From positions 1-63,740 of the forward strand of contig JAPKDL010000009.1 in NCBI GenBank assembly GCA_028822585.1: a stretch of 63,740 nucleotides of DNA. Reading direction: 5' to 3'. The number at the start of each line of letters is the position of its first letter. The first letter of the stretch is position 1. The notes beneath the pieces are model-generated. The model worked only from the letters and a program-made list of their open reading frames with translations. It did not search any database and had not been told where the DNA came from. Origin of the DNA: Alphaproteobacteria bacterium. GTDB taxonomy: Bacteria > Pseudomonadota > Alphaproteobacteria > UBA8366 > GCA-2717185. Below, piece after piece: positions 1 to 9,105 of the stretch. The translations under genes were made by a program, and so were the position numbers.

Positions 1-39
1 CGACGGATTGATTTAAATTAAGGACGAGGCCATAGCGCA

Positions 40-1136
40 ATGAAGGTCATAATCTATGGTGGTGGCGTGATCGGTACGTCGATCGCCTATTTCCTGAACT
101 AACGCGGCGTTGAAGTGGTAGTGGTTGAACGCACCGGCGTCGCCGATGCGGCGTCCGGCAAGTCGGGCGGGTTTCTGGCGCGTGACTGGTGCGACGGGTC
201 GCCGCTGGCCCCGCTGGCGCGCCGCGGCTTTGATTTGCATGGATTTCTAGCGAACAGCCTGGACCAAGACTGGGGCTACCGCCAGGTCGAAACGTTGAGA
301 GTAATTGCCAGCGTCCCGAGCGACGTTGGTCCATATCGTAATCTACCCTCGCTCGCGTGGCTTGGGGAAGACGCCGCCGTGTACAGCCAACTCGGGTCTC
401 CGGAGACGACCGCACAGATCAGCCCCACCGCCTTCACCAACGCCATGATGGATGCGGCGATAGACGGCGGCGCAAAGCTGGTCGCGGGGTGCGTTGATGG
501 GGTTGTGCTTTCCCCTGACGGCGACAGAGTTACCGGTGTTATGATCGATGGGGCGATATTGTCGGGTGACGCGGTAGTAATCGCAATGGGGCCCTTTGGT
601 CGGTGCTTGCCTGCCAATGGCTGCAGCTGCCGCCAACAGGCGGCGCGAAGGGCCATAGCCTGGTGTTCGACAACACACCGTCGCCAGAATCGCTGTTCGT
701 TGAGCTTGAAAACGGCGATAGAGAGATGACTACACCGGAGATAAACCCACGCCCCAACGGCACAATCTATGCCTGTGGTTTGCCGGGCGACGACCCCCTG
801 CCCGTTGACCCGGCCCATGTAATCCCAGAACCCGAGGCCAGCGAAAAATTGCGTCAGATGGTCGCCTGCGTCTCGCCGGGGCTTGCCGCGTCCCCTGTGC
901 TTGCGGAACAAAGTTGCTATCGCCCGGTGACGTCGGATGGATTACCATTGATCGGGCCTGTGCCAGGCGCCGCTGGTGCGTATGTCGCGACAGGGCACAA
1001 TGTCTGGGGTATGCTCAATGCGCCCGCGACCGGCGAGGCAATTGCTGAATTGATTGTCGGCGGAGCCGCAGCGACAGTTGACCTTGACCCCTTCAATCCC
1101 GCCCGGCTGGCACCTTTAAAGGGCGGGGCTGTGTAA
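40..1136 (+). pseudogene. Broken FAD-dependent (DAO-family) oxidoreductase
   Basis: The product starts MKVIIYGGGVIGTSIAYFLN, a Rossmann FAD-binding fold. Codon 21 is then a TAA (100-102) where this family usually has a residue before RGVEV, so CAA to TAA is likely. The same frame continues with ERTGVADAASGKSGGFLA and DWCDG, typical of TDA3/glycine-oxidase-like DAO proteins. Near 590-600, after the run IAMGP, the coding frame changes. The rest (LACQWLQLP, SCYRPVTSDGLPLIGP, GHNVWGML) is in another frame up to the TGA at 1134-1136. A GPWSV reading would be restored by removing two bases or adding one. With a nonsense codon and a frameshift the gene is very probably dead, unless both are sequence errors. 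It lies just upstream of an LLM oxidoreductase on the same strand. Confidence 0.8.
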
Positions 1137-1159
1137 TCAAAACAATCAAGGAAGAAAAC

Positions 1160-1966
1160 ATGAAAATCGGCGTTGGAATCCGCAACATGGGACCACAGTC
1201 GACGCGTGAATTATTGACCGCATGCGCGAGCGCTGTTGAAGATATTGGGCTTGAATCGATTTGGATCACCGATCACCTCGCCATTCCCCCCGACGACGCC
1301 GAAGGCAGCGGGGGCCGATACCTGGAAATTTTAACAACGCTTGCCTGGCTGGCGGGAATTACCAAACGCGTGAAAATTGGGTCAGCTGTGTTAGTCCTGC
1401 CGTACCGGGCGGCGCTACTAACGGCGAAGCAGATCGCCACCGTCCAAGAACTCAGTGGCGACCGGCTTGTTGTGGGCGTCGGCGTCGGGTGGATGGACCC
1501 GGAGTTTCAGGCGCTTGGCGTAAATCGTCATGCGCGCGGTCGCATTTCCGATGAAACGCTGGCCTTCTTCAATGACTGTTTTGCACAGGACGAGGTGGAG
1601 GCCAACGATCAGATGTTTCTGTTTAAACCGCGCCCGGTAAAGCCGCCATTCTTGATTGGGGGCCGGGCACCACATGCGCTCAAGCGCGCAGCGACATATG
1701 GCGATGGTTGGTTTCCCGTGGTCAAGGGACCGGAAGACATCGCTTCGGCGTTGCCTGCATATCGCGCGTTGACGAAAGCCGCGAACAGACCACCCGGGAA
1801 CATCACCATTTCAACAAGACTACCCCTGGAAGACCGGTCACAAACTCGCACGCTCTATGATCAATATCAAAGCCTCGGTGTCGACAGGCTTGTCTGTGGC
1901 CTGAGCTACGATACGATTGAGACGTTTCAGGATCAGCTTGATAAACTAAGTCGCGCGCTTTCTTAA
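1160..1966 (+). CDS. Luciferase-like (LLM class) flavin-dependent oxidoreductase
   Basis: This 268-residue protein begins MKIGVGIRNMGP and has the TIM-barrel pattern of bacterial luciferase-like monooxygenases: the SIWITDHL segment near residue 33, the KIGSAVLVLPYR strand near 74, the VGVGVGWMDPEF loop near 110 and the PPFLIGGRAPHALKRAA phosphate-binding strand near 165. Members use reduced FMN or F420 with unknown, usually small organic substrates. A GGAAG element lies upstream of the ATG. The gene follows the dead DAO oxidoreductase and precedes a small protein and a methyltransferase with short gaps, so the three downstream genes may be co-transcribed. The substrate cannot be inferred from sequence. 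No flavin reductase gene is seen in the window. Confidence 0.85.
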   Translation: MKIGVGIRNMGPQSTRELLTACASAVEDIGLESIWITDHLAIPPDDAEGSGGRYLEILTTLAWLAGITKRVKIGSAVLVLPYRAALLTAKQIATVQELSGDRLVVGVGVGWMDPEFQALGVNRHARGRISDETLAFFNDCFAQDEVEANDQMFLFKPRPVKPPFLIGGRAPHALKRAATYGDGWFPVVKGPEDIASALPAYRALTKAANRPPGNITISTRLPLEDRSQTRTLYDQYQSLGVDRLVCGLSYDTIETFQDQLDKLSRALS

Positions 1967-1981
1967 CCGTAGGTGAAACGC

Positions 1982-2302
1982 ATGTCTCAATCTTCCTCTA
2001 ACTCATCAGCTCCAGATATTAGCTTGAACGGATTTAGCGACCCGAAGGACGCCCGCATGCTTGGCGTGGTCATGGCGCTAGCCAGCGAGGTGTATGTCCT
2101 TAAAGCCGAAGTTCAACGTCTCACCGAAGCGTTGGGGCAAGGTGACCTCATCGATAATGAGGCGCTCGAAGCGGCGGGGCAGTCGGAGGTGATGGCGGCG
2201 TGGCTTGCGGCTGAACAGAAAAACTTCAGCGCCGCGATATTACAGCCGTGGCTGGAGCCGGACGAGGTCTCTGACGTGCGGCATCTGATGTCCGAAGAAT
2301 GA
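1982..2302 (+). CDS. Small uncharacterised protein paired with a methyltransferase
   Basis: This protein of about 106 residues is not recognised. I chose the ATG at 1982 over a GTG at 1973 because AGGTG lies six bases upstream of it. It opens with a Ser/Asn-rich stretch, then a helical segment (EVYVLKAEVQRLTEAL) suggestive of a short coiled coil, followed by an acidic region rich in Ala, Glu and Asp. There are no Cys residues, signal peptide or membrane segments. It is 18 bases upstream of the methyltransferase at 2321 and 15 bases downstream of the LLM gene. A partner or subunit role for one of these is possible but is only inferred from position. Confidence 0.6.
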   Translation: MSQSSSNSSAPDISLNGFSDPKDARMLGVVMALASEVYVLKAEVQRLTEALGQGDLIDNEALEAAGQSEVMAAWLAAEQKNFSAAILQPWLEPDEVSDVRHLMSEE

Positions 2303-2320
2303 ACGGAAAAGAATGACCTT

Positions 2321-3397
2321 ATGTCAGCAAACATCCGACCAGATCAATCGTTTCAAGCCGCGGCGTTCAACGGATTTATCCATGGCCTGAAAGGCGTGTG
2401 GCGCGAAGAACTCTACAGTAATGTTGTCGCGGAAGCTCGCGAGACCGACGCAAATGACGTCCCGGAATTGGAACGCGCCATGGCTGGCTCCGCTCAATAC
2501 GAGATGTATGCCTGGCTGGAGCGCTTTACCCAGCAGATGTCGCTTGTTGCGCGATGGGGCGCATATAACGATCTCGAACCACAAATGAAAAAACTCTCCG
2601 CGCAATTGGACGCCGCCGCGGCACAACACCCTGAACGTCTAAACCTCGACCCGGCGCTGCCATTGCCATCCTACCTGACCGAACAGGAAACCCACCAATA
2701 TCTCGGAGGGTTGTGGGAAAGCGATATCGGCGGTTACACGTTGGAGAGATTGACCGAGAAGGCGAGTTTTTCGCTAAACTCTCCCGAGCGTCCGCTCTCC
2801 TGGTATGCCGAATTTTTACGCGATACTTTGAAACCGTCGCGCATCCTAGACCTTGGCTGCGCCCGGGCGCGCGGAACGCGGGCGTTAAAAAGAGCCATGC
2901 CGGATACTGAAATTCACGGGTGCGACCTCTGTGGCCCCCTTCTTCGACTGGCGCATTTGCGCAATATCGAAGAAGACCTCGCGATCACCCTATGGCAACG
3001 CAACGCTGAAGACACAAACTTCGACGCAGCAAATTTTGACCTGGTGACATCACACTGGCTCATCCATGAAATGCCACCCGCTGCCATTCGCAACATGATC
3101 GCTGAAGGATGGCGGTTGCTTCAACCGGGCGGAACATTCGCCATGTATGACATGTACCTGACGCCGGGCGGGCTCATTGGTGAATGGCTACATGCAGGAT
3201 ATGCGGCGCGGAACAACGAACCCTTCGCCTACTCGATTACAAATATGGACTTAAAGGCAGACTTGGAAGCGGTTGGCTTTACCGATGTGCAAGTCGAGCT
3301 GTCACAATTGCAGGCGACGCCAGAAGCACTTCGCGGGGAATTGCCCGACGGTCGCCTTCATTACATGTCGGTCATTACAGGACGCAAACCAGCGTAA
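2321..3397 (+). CDS. Class I SAM-dependent methyltransferase
   Basis: This 358-residue protein has a Rossmann methyltransferase core. Motif I is RILDLGCARARGT near residues 174-186, with Ala-Arg where the usual GxGxG has glycines. EIHGCDL follows as the acidic end of beta 2, then FDLVTSHWLIHEMP (motif IV/post-I) and LLQPGGTFAMYDMY (beta 5). The first 130 residues or so are a helical domain I do not recognise, with HGLKGVWREELY and a run of charged residues. The substrate is unknown. It follows the small protein at 1982 and ends 18 bases before a convergent monooxygenase gene. A weak AAACC/GGTTT hairpin followed by T residues overlaps its 3' end and could end transcription. Confidence 0.8.
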   Translation: MSANIRPDQSFQAAAFNGFIHGLKGVWREELYSNVVAEARETDANDVPELERAMAGSAQYEMYAWLERFTQQMSLVARWGAYNDLEPQMKKLSAQLDAAAAQHPERLNLDPALPLPSYLTEQETHQYLGGLWESDIGGYTLERLTEKASFSLNSPERPLSWYAEFLRDTLKPSRILDLGCARARGTRALKRAMPDTEIHGCDLCGPLLRLAHLRNIEEDLAITLWQRNAEDTNFDAANFDLVTSHWLIHEMPPAAIRNMIAEGWRLLQPGGTFAMYDMYLTPGGLIGEWLHAGYAARNNEPFAYSITNMDLKADLEAVGFTDVQVELSQLQATPEALRGELPDGRLHYMSVITGRKPA

Positions 3398-3414
3398 GGC
3401 CGGTTTTTTCAAGG

Positions 3415-5055
3415 TTAGAAGAAACTTAATTCCTTATATCCCCCGGCGGCGACCTCGTCGCACCTGCCACGATATTCCGGCGCGGTGCCGCTGTAACGGA
3501 CAATGGTGCGGGTCTGTTTGCCTTCGACGTTCATATTGACGCCAGTCATCCATGAATCGATTTCATTCGCCAGGAGCCCTTCGGCCTTTTCGTGCACGAA
3601 GGCGTTCCATTCGTCGACCGATTCTGAAAGCGCCTCCGTAACAGTCAAGTTTCGCTCCGACATATGGCCGATCAGGTCGCGAACCCATTCGACATTGTAT
3701 TCGATGCTACGGGGGTTGTTCCCAAGCGCGGCGTGAGGGCCCATGATCATGAACATGTTGGGGAAACCGTTGACCATGACGCCGACAAATGTCTTGGGGC
3801 CGCCCCCCCATGCGTCCGTCAGACGATGATCATCCACGCCGCGAATATCGATGCGGTCAAAGCTGCCGGTCACCGCGTCAAAACCCGTCGCGTAGACAAT
3901 GACGTCAAATTCGTAATCTTGCGCGCTGGTGCGAATACCGGTTTGCGTGATGCGCTCGATTGGTTCGTCCAACATACTGACAAGTGTCACGTTTGGTTGA
4001 TTGTAGACTTCGTAATAATTCGTTTCCTGCGGAACCCGGCGGGTGCCGAAGCCGTGGTCTTTCGGAATCAACATTTCCGCCACTTTTTGGTCTTTCACAC
4101 GACCGCGGATCTTGTCAGCGACAAAGTCCGACATCAACTTGTTGGCTTCACGATCGATCAGCATGTCACGGAAGTTGCCCTGCCAGATCCCAAAACCTTG
4201 CCCGGCGTAACGCTCTTCCCAAAATGCGATGCGTTCCGCCTCGCTCACTTCAAACGTCCCGCGCGGGTCTATATTGTGAATAAAACAGGCCGAGGTCTCA
4301 CGGCAAAGCTGAAACAATTCGGGATAGCCCGCCCGTATTTCAGCCATTTCATCTTTTGAAATTGGCCGATTGTGAAGCGGCGTACACCAGTTTGGCCGGC
4401 GTTGATAGACCGTCAGATGTCCTGCTGTTTTTGAAATTTCCTGGATCGCCTGTACGCCACTGGCGCCGGTCCCAACCACCGCCACACGCTTGCCGCTGAA
4501 GTCTATCCCCTCTTTTGGCCAAAGCCCTGTGTGGCGCCATGCGCCTTGGAAATTTTCAACACCCTCGAACCGCGGCATGGTCGGCGCGGATAACAGTCCA
4601 ATCGCCGTGACCATATATCGGGCGCGATAGCACGCGCCATCGGTCAGTTGAATTACCCAGCATTGACCCGCCTCATCAAAGTGTGCCGCCGTCACCTGGG
4701 CGGAAAATTCGATGTCTTTGCGCAAGTCGAATTTGTCTGCAACGAAGTTGCAATAACGTTCAATTTCCGGCTGTCCGGAAAATTGTTCACTCCAGTCCCA
4801 TTCATCCAGCAACTCCTGGGAAAAGGAAAACCCGTAGGAATAACTCTCCGAATCGAAGCGGGCGCCGGGATACCGGTTCCAGTACCAGGTGCCGCCAACC
4901 CCCGTCCCGGCTTCCAGGACACGCACTCGCAACCCCATCTCCCGCAAAAGGAAAAGCTGATACATCCCCGACATTCCGGCGCCGATGACAATGGCGTCAA
5001 AATCCAATTCCGCAGAACCTTGTACCTGCGTGTCCACATCCTGAATGGCTGTCAT
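3415..5055 (-). CDS. Flavin-containing Baeyer-Villiger type monooxygenase
   Basis: This protein of about 546 residues carries an N-terminal FAD Rossmann motif (VIGAGMSGMY), the GVGGTWYWNRYPGARFD block common to cyclohexanone-monooxygenase-like enzymes, the Baeyer-Villiger fingerprint FQGAWRHTGLW (FxGxxxHxxxW) and a second NADPH Rossmann motif (VVGTGASGVQ). The C-terminus has the usual CDEVAAGGY segment. Such enzymes insert oxygen next to a ketone, or oxidise heteroatoms, using NADPH. I start it at 5055 because GGGGA lies just upstream of that ATG; another ATG is at 5070. It is divergent from the NtaA-type gene at 5176, so a shared control region lies in 5056-5175. A related enzyme is encoded at 18069. 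Confidence 0.88.
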   Translation of the reverse strand: MTAIQDVDTQVQGSAELDFDAIVIGAGMSGMYQLFLLREMGLRVRVLEAGTGVGGTWYWNRYPGARFDSESYSYGFSFSQELLDEWDWSEQFSGQPEIERYCNFVADKFDLRKDIEFSAQVTAAHFDEAGQCWVIQLTDGACYRARYMVTAIGLLSAPTMPRFEGVENFQGAWRHTGLWPKEGIDFSGKRVAVVGTGASGVQAIQEISKTAGHLTVYQRRPNWCTPLHNRPISKDEMAEIRAGYPELFQLCRETSACFIHNIDPRGTFEVSEAERIAFWEERYAGQGFGIWQGNFRDMLIDREANKLMSDFVADKIRGRVKDQKVAEMLIPKDHGFGTRRVPQETNYYEVYNQPNVTLVSMLDEPIERITQTGIRTSAQDYEFDVIVYATGFDAVTGSFDRIDIRGVDDHRLTDAWGGGPKTFVGVMVNGFPNMFMIMGPHAALGNNPRSIEYNVEWVRDLIGHMSERNLTVTEALSESVDEWNAFVHEKAEGLLANEIDSWMTGVNMNVEGKQTRTIVRYSGTAPEYRGRCDEVAAGGYKELSFF

Positions 5056-5175
5056 GTGTCCCCGTTGCATTGAATTGTTTCAATCCTTGACCGCATCATT
5101 TGAGCGGCACCTTTTCTGATCTTGGTTTCGCACATATCATACCGAAGCGGGATGATGAATACAGGGGGCGACATA

Positions 5176-6519
5176 GTGGCGACGCAAACATCAACAAAAG
5201 TACCAATGTTGAGGTTGGGCGCATTCATGCGACCCGTCAGCATTCACACGGCGGCGTGGCGTTATCCGGGCGGCACGCCTGATGCGAATTTCAATCTCGA
5301 CCAAATCGTCCAATACGCGCAGACGCTCGAACGAGGCTGCTTCGACGCCTTCTTCATGGCGGATCACCTGGCCGTCCTCAACATGCCAATGGACGCGTTG
5401 AAGCGAAGCGCAACCGTAACCTCGTTCGACCCGCTGACACTGCTGCCGGCGCTGGCGATGAAAACTCGGCGATTGGGCTTGATCGCGACCGCGTCCACGA
5501 CTTTCGAGCCGCCCTATTTGATCGCGCGGCGCTTTGCATCCCTTGACCATATCAGCGGTGGGCGCGCCGGTTGGAACATGGTAACGACGTCAAATCCCGA
5601 CGCTGCGCGCAATTTCGGGCATACGGAACAGATGGAGCATGGCGAGCGTTATCGCCGCGCGCGGGAATTCTATGACGTTGTAACAGGTCTATGGGACAGC
5701 TGGGCGGAGGACGCGTTTGTTCGCGATGTTGATAGCGGCGTCTTTCTGGACCCGGACCGAATGCATGTCCTCGATCATGAAGGTGAATTTTTCAATGTGC
5801 GCGGCCCGTTGAATATTGCCCGACCCGTGCAGGGCTGGCCCTTGATTGTACAGGCGGGCGCATCGGAGGCGGGCAAACAATTGGCGGCGGAAACCGCCGA
5901 GATGGTGTTTACCTCGCAGCGAACCTTAGAAGACGGAAAGGCTTTCTACGCCGACGTCAAAGACCGAATGGAGTCCGTGGGACGCTCTCGCGACCACATG
6001 AAAATCCTCCCTGGCGCGCTGGTTGTCGTCGGCGATAGCGAAGCCGAAGCGCGGGAGAAACGGGCGCTGCTCGACAGCCTGGTTCATTATGACAGCGGCG
6101 TCGCGTCGCTTTCAATCGCGTTGGGACAAGATGCGTCAGCCTTTGATCCTGACGGTCCATTGCCGCCTATCCCCGAAACCAACGCCGGGAAAAGTGGCCG
6201 GGACCGGGTGATAAAACTGGCGCGAGATGAAGGCTTGACCGTTCGGCAATTAGCGGGGCGCTACGGGGGTCACGCGGGCCTCGCCATGGTGGGCACAGTA
6301 CACAGCATCGCCGATGAAATGGAGACCTGGCTTATGGAATCGGGCTCCGATGGTTTCAATGTCATGTTTCCCTATCTTCCTGCCGGCCTCGACGATTTTG
6401 TCGACAAAGTTGTCCCTGAACTTCAACGCCGTGGTCTATTTCGCACTGAATATGAAGGCGTCACGTTGCGCGAGAACCTTGGATTGCCGCGACCGGAGAA
6501 CCAATTTTTTAAACCCTAA
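5176..6519 (+). CDS. NtaA/SnaA/DszA-family FMN-dependent monooxygenase
   Basis: The protein belongs to the nitrilotriacetate/pristinamycin/dibenzothiophene monooxygenase branch of the luciferase-like superfamily. It shows MRPVSIHTAAWRYPGG at the N-terminus, FMADHLAV, the signature HISGGRAGWNMVTT with the SNPDAARNFG loop, and PLIVQAGASEAG. Known members use FMNH2 from a separate reductase to cleave C-N or C-S bonds. I favour the GTG at 5176 because AGGGGG precedes it, giving about 447 residues; in-frame ATG codons at 5152 and 5155 are alternatives. It is divergent from the BVMO gene and followed by an extended-SDR gene, probably in the same transcript. No reductase partner is seen nearby. Confidence 0.85.
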   Translation: MATQTSTKVPMLRLGAFMRPVSIHTAAWRYPGGTPDANFNLDQIVQYAQTLERGCFDAFFMADHLAVLNMPMDALKRSATVTSFDPLTLLPALAMKTRRLGLIATASTTFEPPYLIARRFASLDHISGGRAGWNMVTTSNPDAARNFGHTEQMEHGERYRRAREFYDVVTGLWDSWAEDAFVRDVDSGVFLDPDRMHVLDHEGEFFNVRGPLNIARPVQGWPLIVQAGASEAGKQLAAETAEMVFTSQRTLEDGKAFYADVKDRMESVGRSRDHMKILPGALVVVGDSEAEAREKRALLDSLVHYDSGVASLSIALGQDASAFDPDGPLPPIPETNAGKSGRDRVIKLARDEGLTVRQLAGRYGGHAGLAMVGTVHSIADEMETWLMESGSDGFNVMFPYLPAGLDDFVDKVVPELQRRGLFRTEYEGVTLRENLGLPRPENQFFKP

Positions 6520-6563
6520 TATCCAATCGCTTATATCGCGGTGACAAATTCAGGAAGAAAGAC

Positions 6564-7439
6564 ATGGCAAAACGACGCATATTGATCACGGGCGCTTCGG
6601 GAGAAATCACGCGGCAACTGCTCCCCACATTCCGGGATCGCTACGACCTTGTCTTGCTCGATACCCGCCCCAGCGAACACGCCAACGACATCATTGACGT
6701 CGATGTCAGCGACCCGGACATCGACAAATACCGCGAACATTTCAAGGGCGTCGACGCCATCGTTCACAATGTTCGGTCGACCAAACCCGGCGTCAAAACC
6801 AACGCGCCGCGGCAATGGCTCAAAGAGCGATCTGGATCAGAGCCCGCTGAGGGCTATTTTGTGGAACGGAAAAGCGTCGATATGGCGTTTAACGTGCTTC
6901 GTCTGGCGATGGAGGAAAATATCCGCCGCGTCGTCATTACATCGTCCAACCACGCCGCCGATTGGTATGAAACCAAGCTGCATAATGGTCAACTCGACAC
7001 CATTGGTCCGGAAATCTACCCGCTATCGGATAATTTTTACGGCTGGGCCAAGGCGACGTACGAGCATCTCGGGTTTTTGTTCGCGACTGGACGGCTGGGC
7101 CACGCGGTGGAAAATGTGCAAGTTCGGGTCGGTGCCCCGCGCCCGATCCGTGCCGCTGATTTCGACGGCGACCAAGTCAGCTACAAGCGTGACCTGGGCG
7201 GCTATATCAGCGAGCGCGATATGCGCCAACTCTACACCAAGGCGATCGAGGCCGAGGATATTCGCAATGAAGACGGCATTCCATTTCAGGTTTTCTATGG
7301 CGTGTCCAACAACACACGCGGGTTTTGGAGCATCGCTAACGCCCGGAAAATAATTGGCTACGCGCCGGAAGACGATTCGGAAATCGAGTTTGGCGATGAA
7401 ATCCGTCAGCATTTAACGACCAATGGTCGGACAATGTAA
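6564..7439 (+). CDS. NAD-dependent epimerase/dehydratase (extended SDR, uronate-dehydrogenase-like)
   Basis: This 291-residue protein starts with ILITGASGEITRQL, a TGxxGxxG-type nucleotide-binding motif in which the last Gly is replaced by Thr. It has SSNHAADWY near residue 130 and a catalytic YGWAK (YxxxK) at about residue 156. The overall pattern resembles the uronate dehydrogenase and NAD-dependent epimerase group. AGGAAGAAAGAC gives a good ribosome site for the ATG. It lies 44 bases after the NtaA-type monooxygenase and probably acts on the product or substrate of that step, although this is only inferred from position. The substrate is unknown. Confidence 0.8.
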   Translation: MAKRRILITGASGEITRQLLPTFRDRYDLVLLDTRPSEHANDIIDVDVSDPDIDKYREHFKGVDAIVHNVRSTKPGVKTNAPRQWLKERSGSEPAEGYFVERKSVDMAFNVLRLAMEENIRRVVITSSNHAADWYETKLHNGQLDTIGPEIYPLSDNFYGWAKATYEHLGFLFATGRLGHAVENVQVRVGAPRPIRAADFDGDQVSYKRDLGGYISERDMRQLYTKAIEAEDIRNEDGIPFQVFYGVSNNTRGFWSIANARKIIGYAPEDDSEIEFGDEIRQHLTTNGRTM

Positions 7440-7455
7440 CGGCGTAGAAGGCCGG

Positions 7456-7828
7456 TTAGCCAGGCATCTTGGAGAAGCCTGTTAAATCAGGATCTATCGG
7501 CGTCGACAAAATGTTGCTGTCCAGATAGACGTTGATCGAGGGTGCCACCAAGGATGTTTGATCCAAAACGGCGGAAAATGGACCCGTCCCCGATGGCTTG
7601 TACGAGATAGTCGCGCATTTTCCCTGAATTTCCGCCCGGCGACTCGTAAGCGACATAGCGCGCCTTGATGCGTTTATCGGTAAAAGAGATGGGTTGCGCT
7701 TCGGCATAACGCGTCACCAACGCCTGCCCCAGCCCGGACCCGCCCGCGACCAGGGTCATGGCGGCCGCGCGACTTAGAAAGTCCCAGCGTTGCATCGCCC
7801 CATGACAATATTCGTCATAGACGATCAT
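7456..7828 (-). pseudogene. Truncated, frameshifted dienelactone hydrolase-like gene
   Basis: Reading leftwards from the ATG at 7828, the frame gives MIVYDEYCHGAMQRWDFLSR, an Ala/Gly-rich signal-like stretch, then ISFTDKRIKARYVAYESPGG and MRDYLVQ. That is the N-terminus of secreted dienelactone-hydrolase-family proteins. At about 7597 the frame slips by one base, and PSGTGPFSAVL continues the match in the next frame. The similarity then stops; the expected catalytic Cys/Asp/His core of this family of about 290 residues is missing. The remaining codons to 7456 give no recognisable sequence. It is a 5' remnant of a lost hydrolase gene, converging on the SDR gene at 6564. The 165 bases between it and the LLM gene at 7994 show nothing coding. 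Confidence 0.65.
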
Positions 7829-7993
7829 ATATCCAGGATTCTATTTTTTCTTGTTCCACCATGCGCCATCCTTTTAGCTCTCGTTATTTGGTACCACTAA
7901 AATATTTGCCCCCCCAAACACGCTACAAGTCCCCAATAGCCATTCGGGATGATCCAAAAATATTTTTCTGGATCTTATTAATTCATTGATGAT

Positions 7994-9058
7994 TTAGTCC
8001 TGGAAGCGGGGGATCACTTTTTCTCCGATGAGGTCGATGGATCGCATCACCTGGTCGTGGGTGGTGTCGCCGGCCTGGATCATGAAGATCATTTGGTCGA
8101 TGCCGGTGGACGCCCAGTTCTCCACAGTCCGGCAGAATGTGTCCGGATCGCCGCCAATCGCCATGCCATTGTCAATCAAATCATCGTTGCTAAGCCCCGA
8201 CATGCGCGCCTTCACCTTTTCGACGCCGCCCGCCGTGGCGAAGCGCACCGGGTTCAGTTCCGCGTCGTTATCGCCGTAATACCAGCGCGCAGCCGCGCAG
8301 CCCACATCGCGGCCTACCTGGTCGTCCTTGTCACAATAGCCAATACCGAAGACAGCCGTTTTGTGGTTTGGTTTTCGGGCAATAAAATTTGCCGAGTCCG
8401 TCGCCTTGACCGTGGCGTGATACTTGGCGACAGCGGCTTTGACGTCGGGAATGGAACTGCGCGTGACGCCGACCACGCCGAAGCCCTGGCTCGCCGCATG
8501 TTCATATGTTTCCAGGTTGGAGGCGGCGGTCCACAGCGGCGGGTGTGGCCGCTGAATATGGCGCGGCACCATATGCCGCGGCGGCAGGTTCACATGTTTG
8601 CCCTGATATCCTTCGAAATAATCCGCGTCGAACATTTTAAGGACCGCATCGAGATGTTCCTGGGCGACCTCGCGGCTCTCCGATGGATCAAGGCCCATGC
8701 CTTCAGCTATATAACCGCTGGTGCCCCGACCGGTGCCAAATTCCACTCGACCATTGCTGAGCACGTCGAGCGTGGCGACGCGTTCCGCGATGCTAACCGG
8801 ATTGTGGATAGGCATGAGAACGACGCCGAGCGCCAACCGCAGGGTCGTCGTGCGCTGACTGAGCGCCGCCAGGTACATATCGGGCGCGGGCGAGTGACCA
8901 ATTTCAATGAAGAAATGCTGTTCCGTGATCCAGTAATACTCAAATCCCGCCGCTTCCGCCGCAACGCCTTGATCAAGCCCATTCCAGAACGCATTACGTT
9001 CAGAGGTTTCGGTCCAGGGCCGCGGTATCTGCAGTTGCGTCATAAAACCGAATTTCAT
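7994..9058 (-). CDS. Luciferase-like (LLM class) flavin-dependent oxidoreductase
   Basis: This 354-residue protein begins MKFGFMTQLQIPRPW and has the long-form luciferase-like pattern: WITEQHF near residue 46, LGVVLMPIHNPVSIAERVATLD near 80, GRVEFGTGRGTS near 105 and PPLWTAASNLETYEHAA near 175. This resembles alkanal monooxygenase alpha-type proteins that use FMNH2. It is one of four LLM enzymes in the first 11 kb and differs from the other three in length. It is transcribed leftwards, downstream of the ectC-like and metallophosphoesterase genes with a gap of 47 bases, so the three could form one transcript. The substrate is unknown. Confidence 0.85.
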   Translation of the reverse strand: MKFGFMTQLQIPRPWTETSERNAFWNGLDQGVAAEAAGFEYYWITEQHFFIEIGHSPAPDMYLAALSQRTTTLRLALGVVLMPIHNPVSIAERVATLDVLSNGRVEFGTGRGTSGYIAEGMGLDPSESREVAQEHLDAVLKMFDADYFEGYQGKHVNLPPRHMVPRHIQRPHPPLWTAASNLETYEHAASQGFGVVGVTRSSIPDVKAAVAKYHATVKATDSANFIARKPNHKTAVFGIGYCDKDDQVGRDVGCAAARWYYGDNDAELNPVRFATAGGVEKVKARMSGLSNDDLIDNGMAIGGDPDTFCRTVENWASTGIDQMIFMIQAGDTTHDQVMRSIDLIGEKVIPRFQD

Positions 9059-9105
9059 TTTTGTGCTCCAATTTTCTTATTTTAGGTGTCTACCGAGCCC
9101 ATTCG

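Noticed and set aside
8057-9085. Long plus-strand open frame of 342 codons opposite the LLM gene
   Set aside because: It is antisense to a clear luciferase-like gene and has no recognisable motif.
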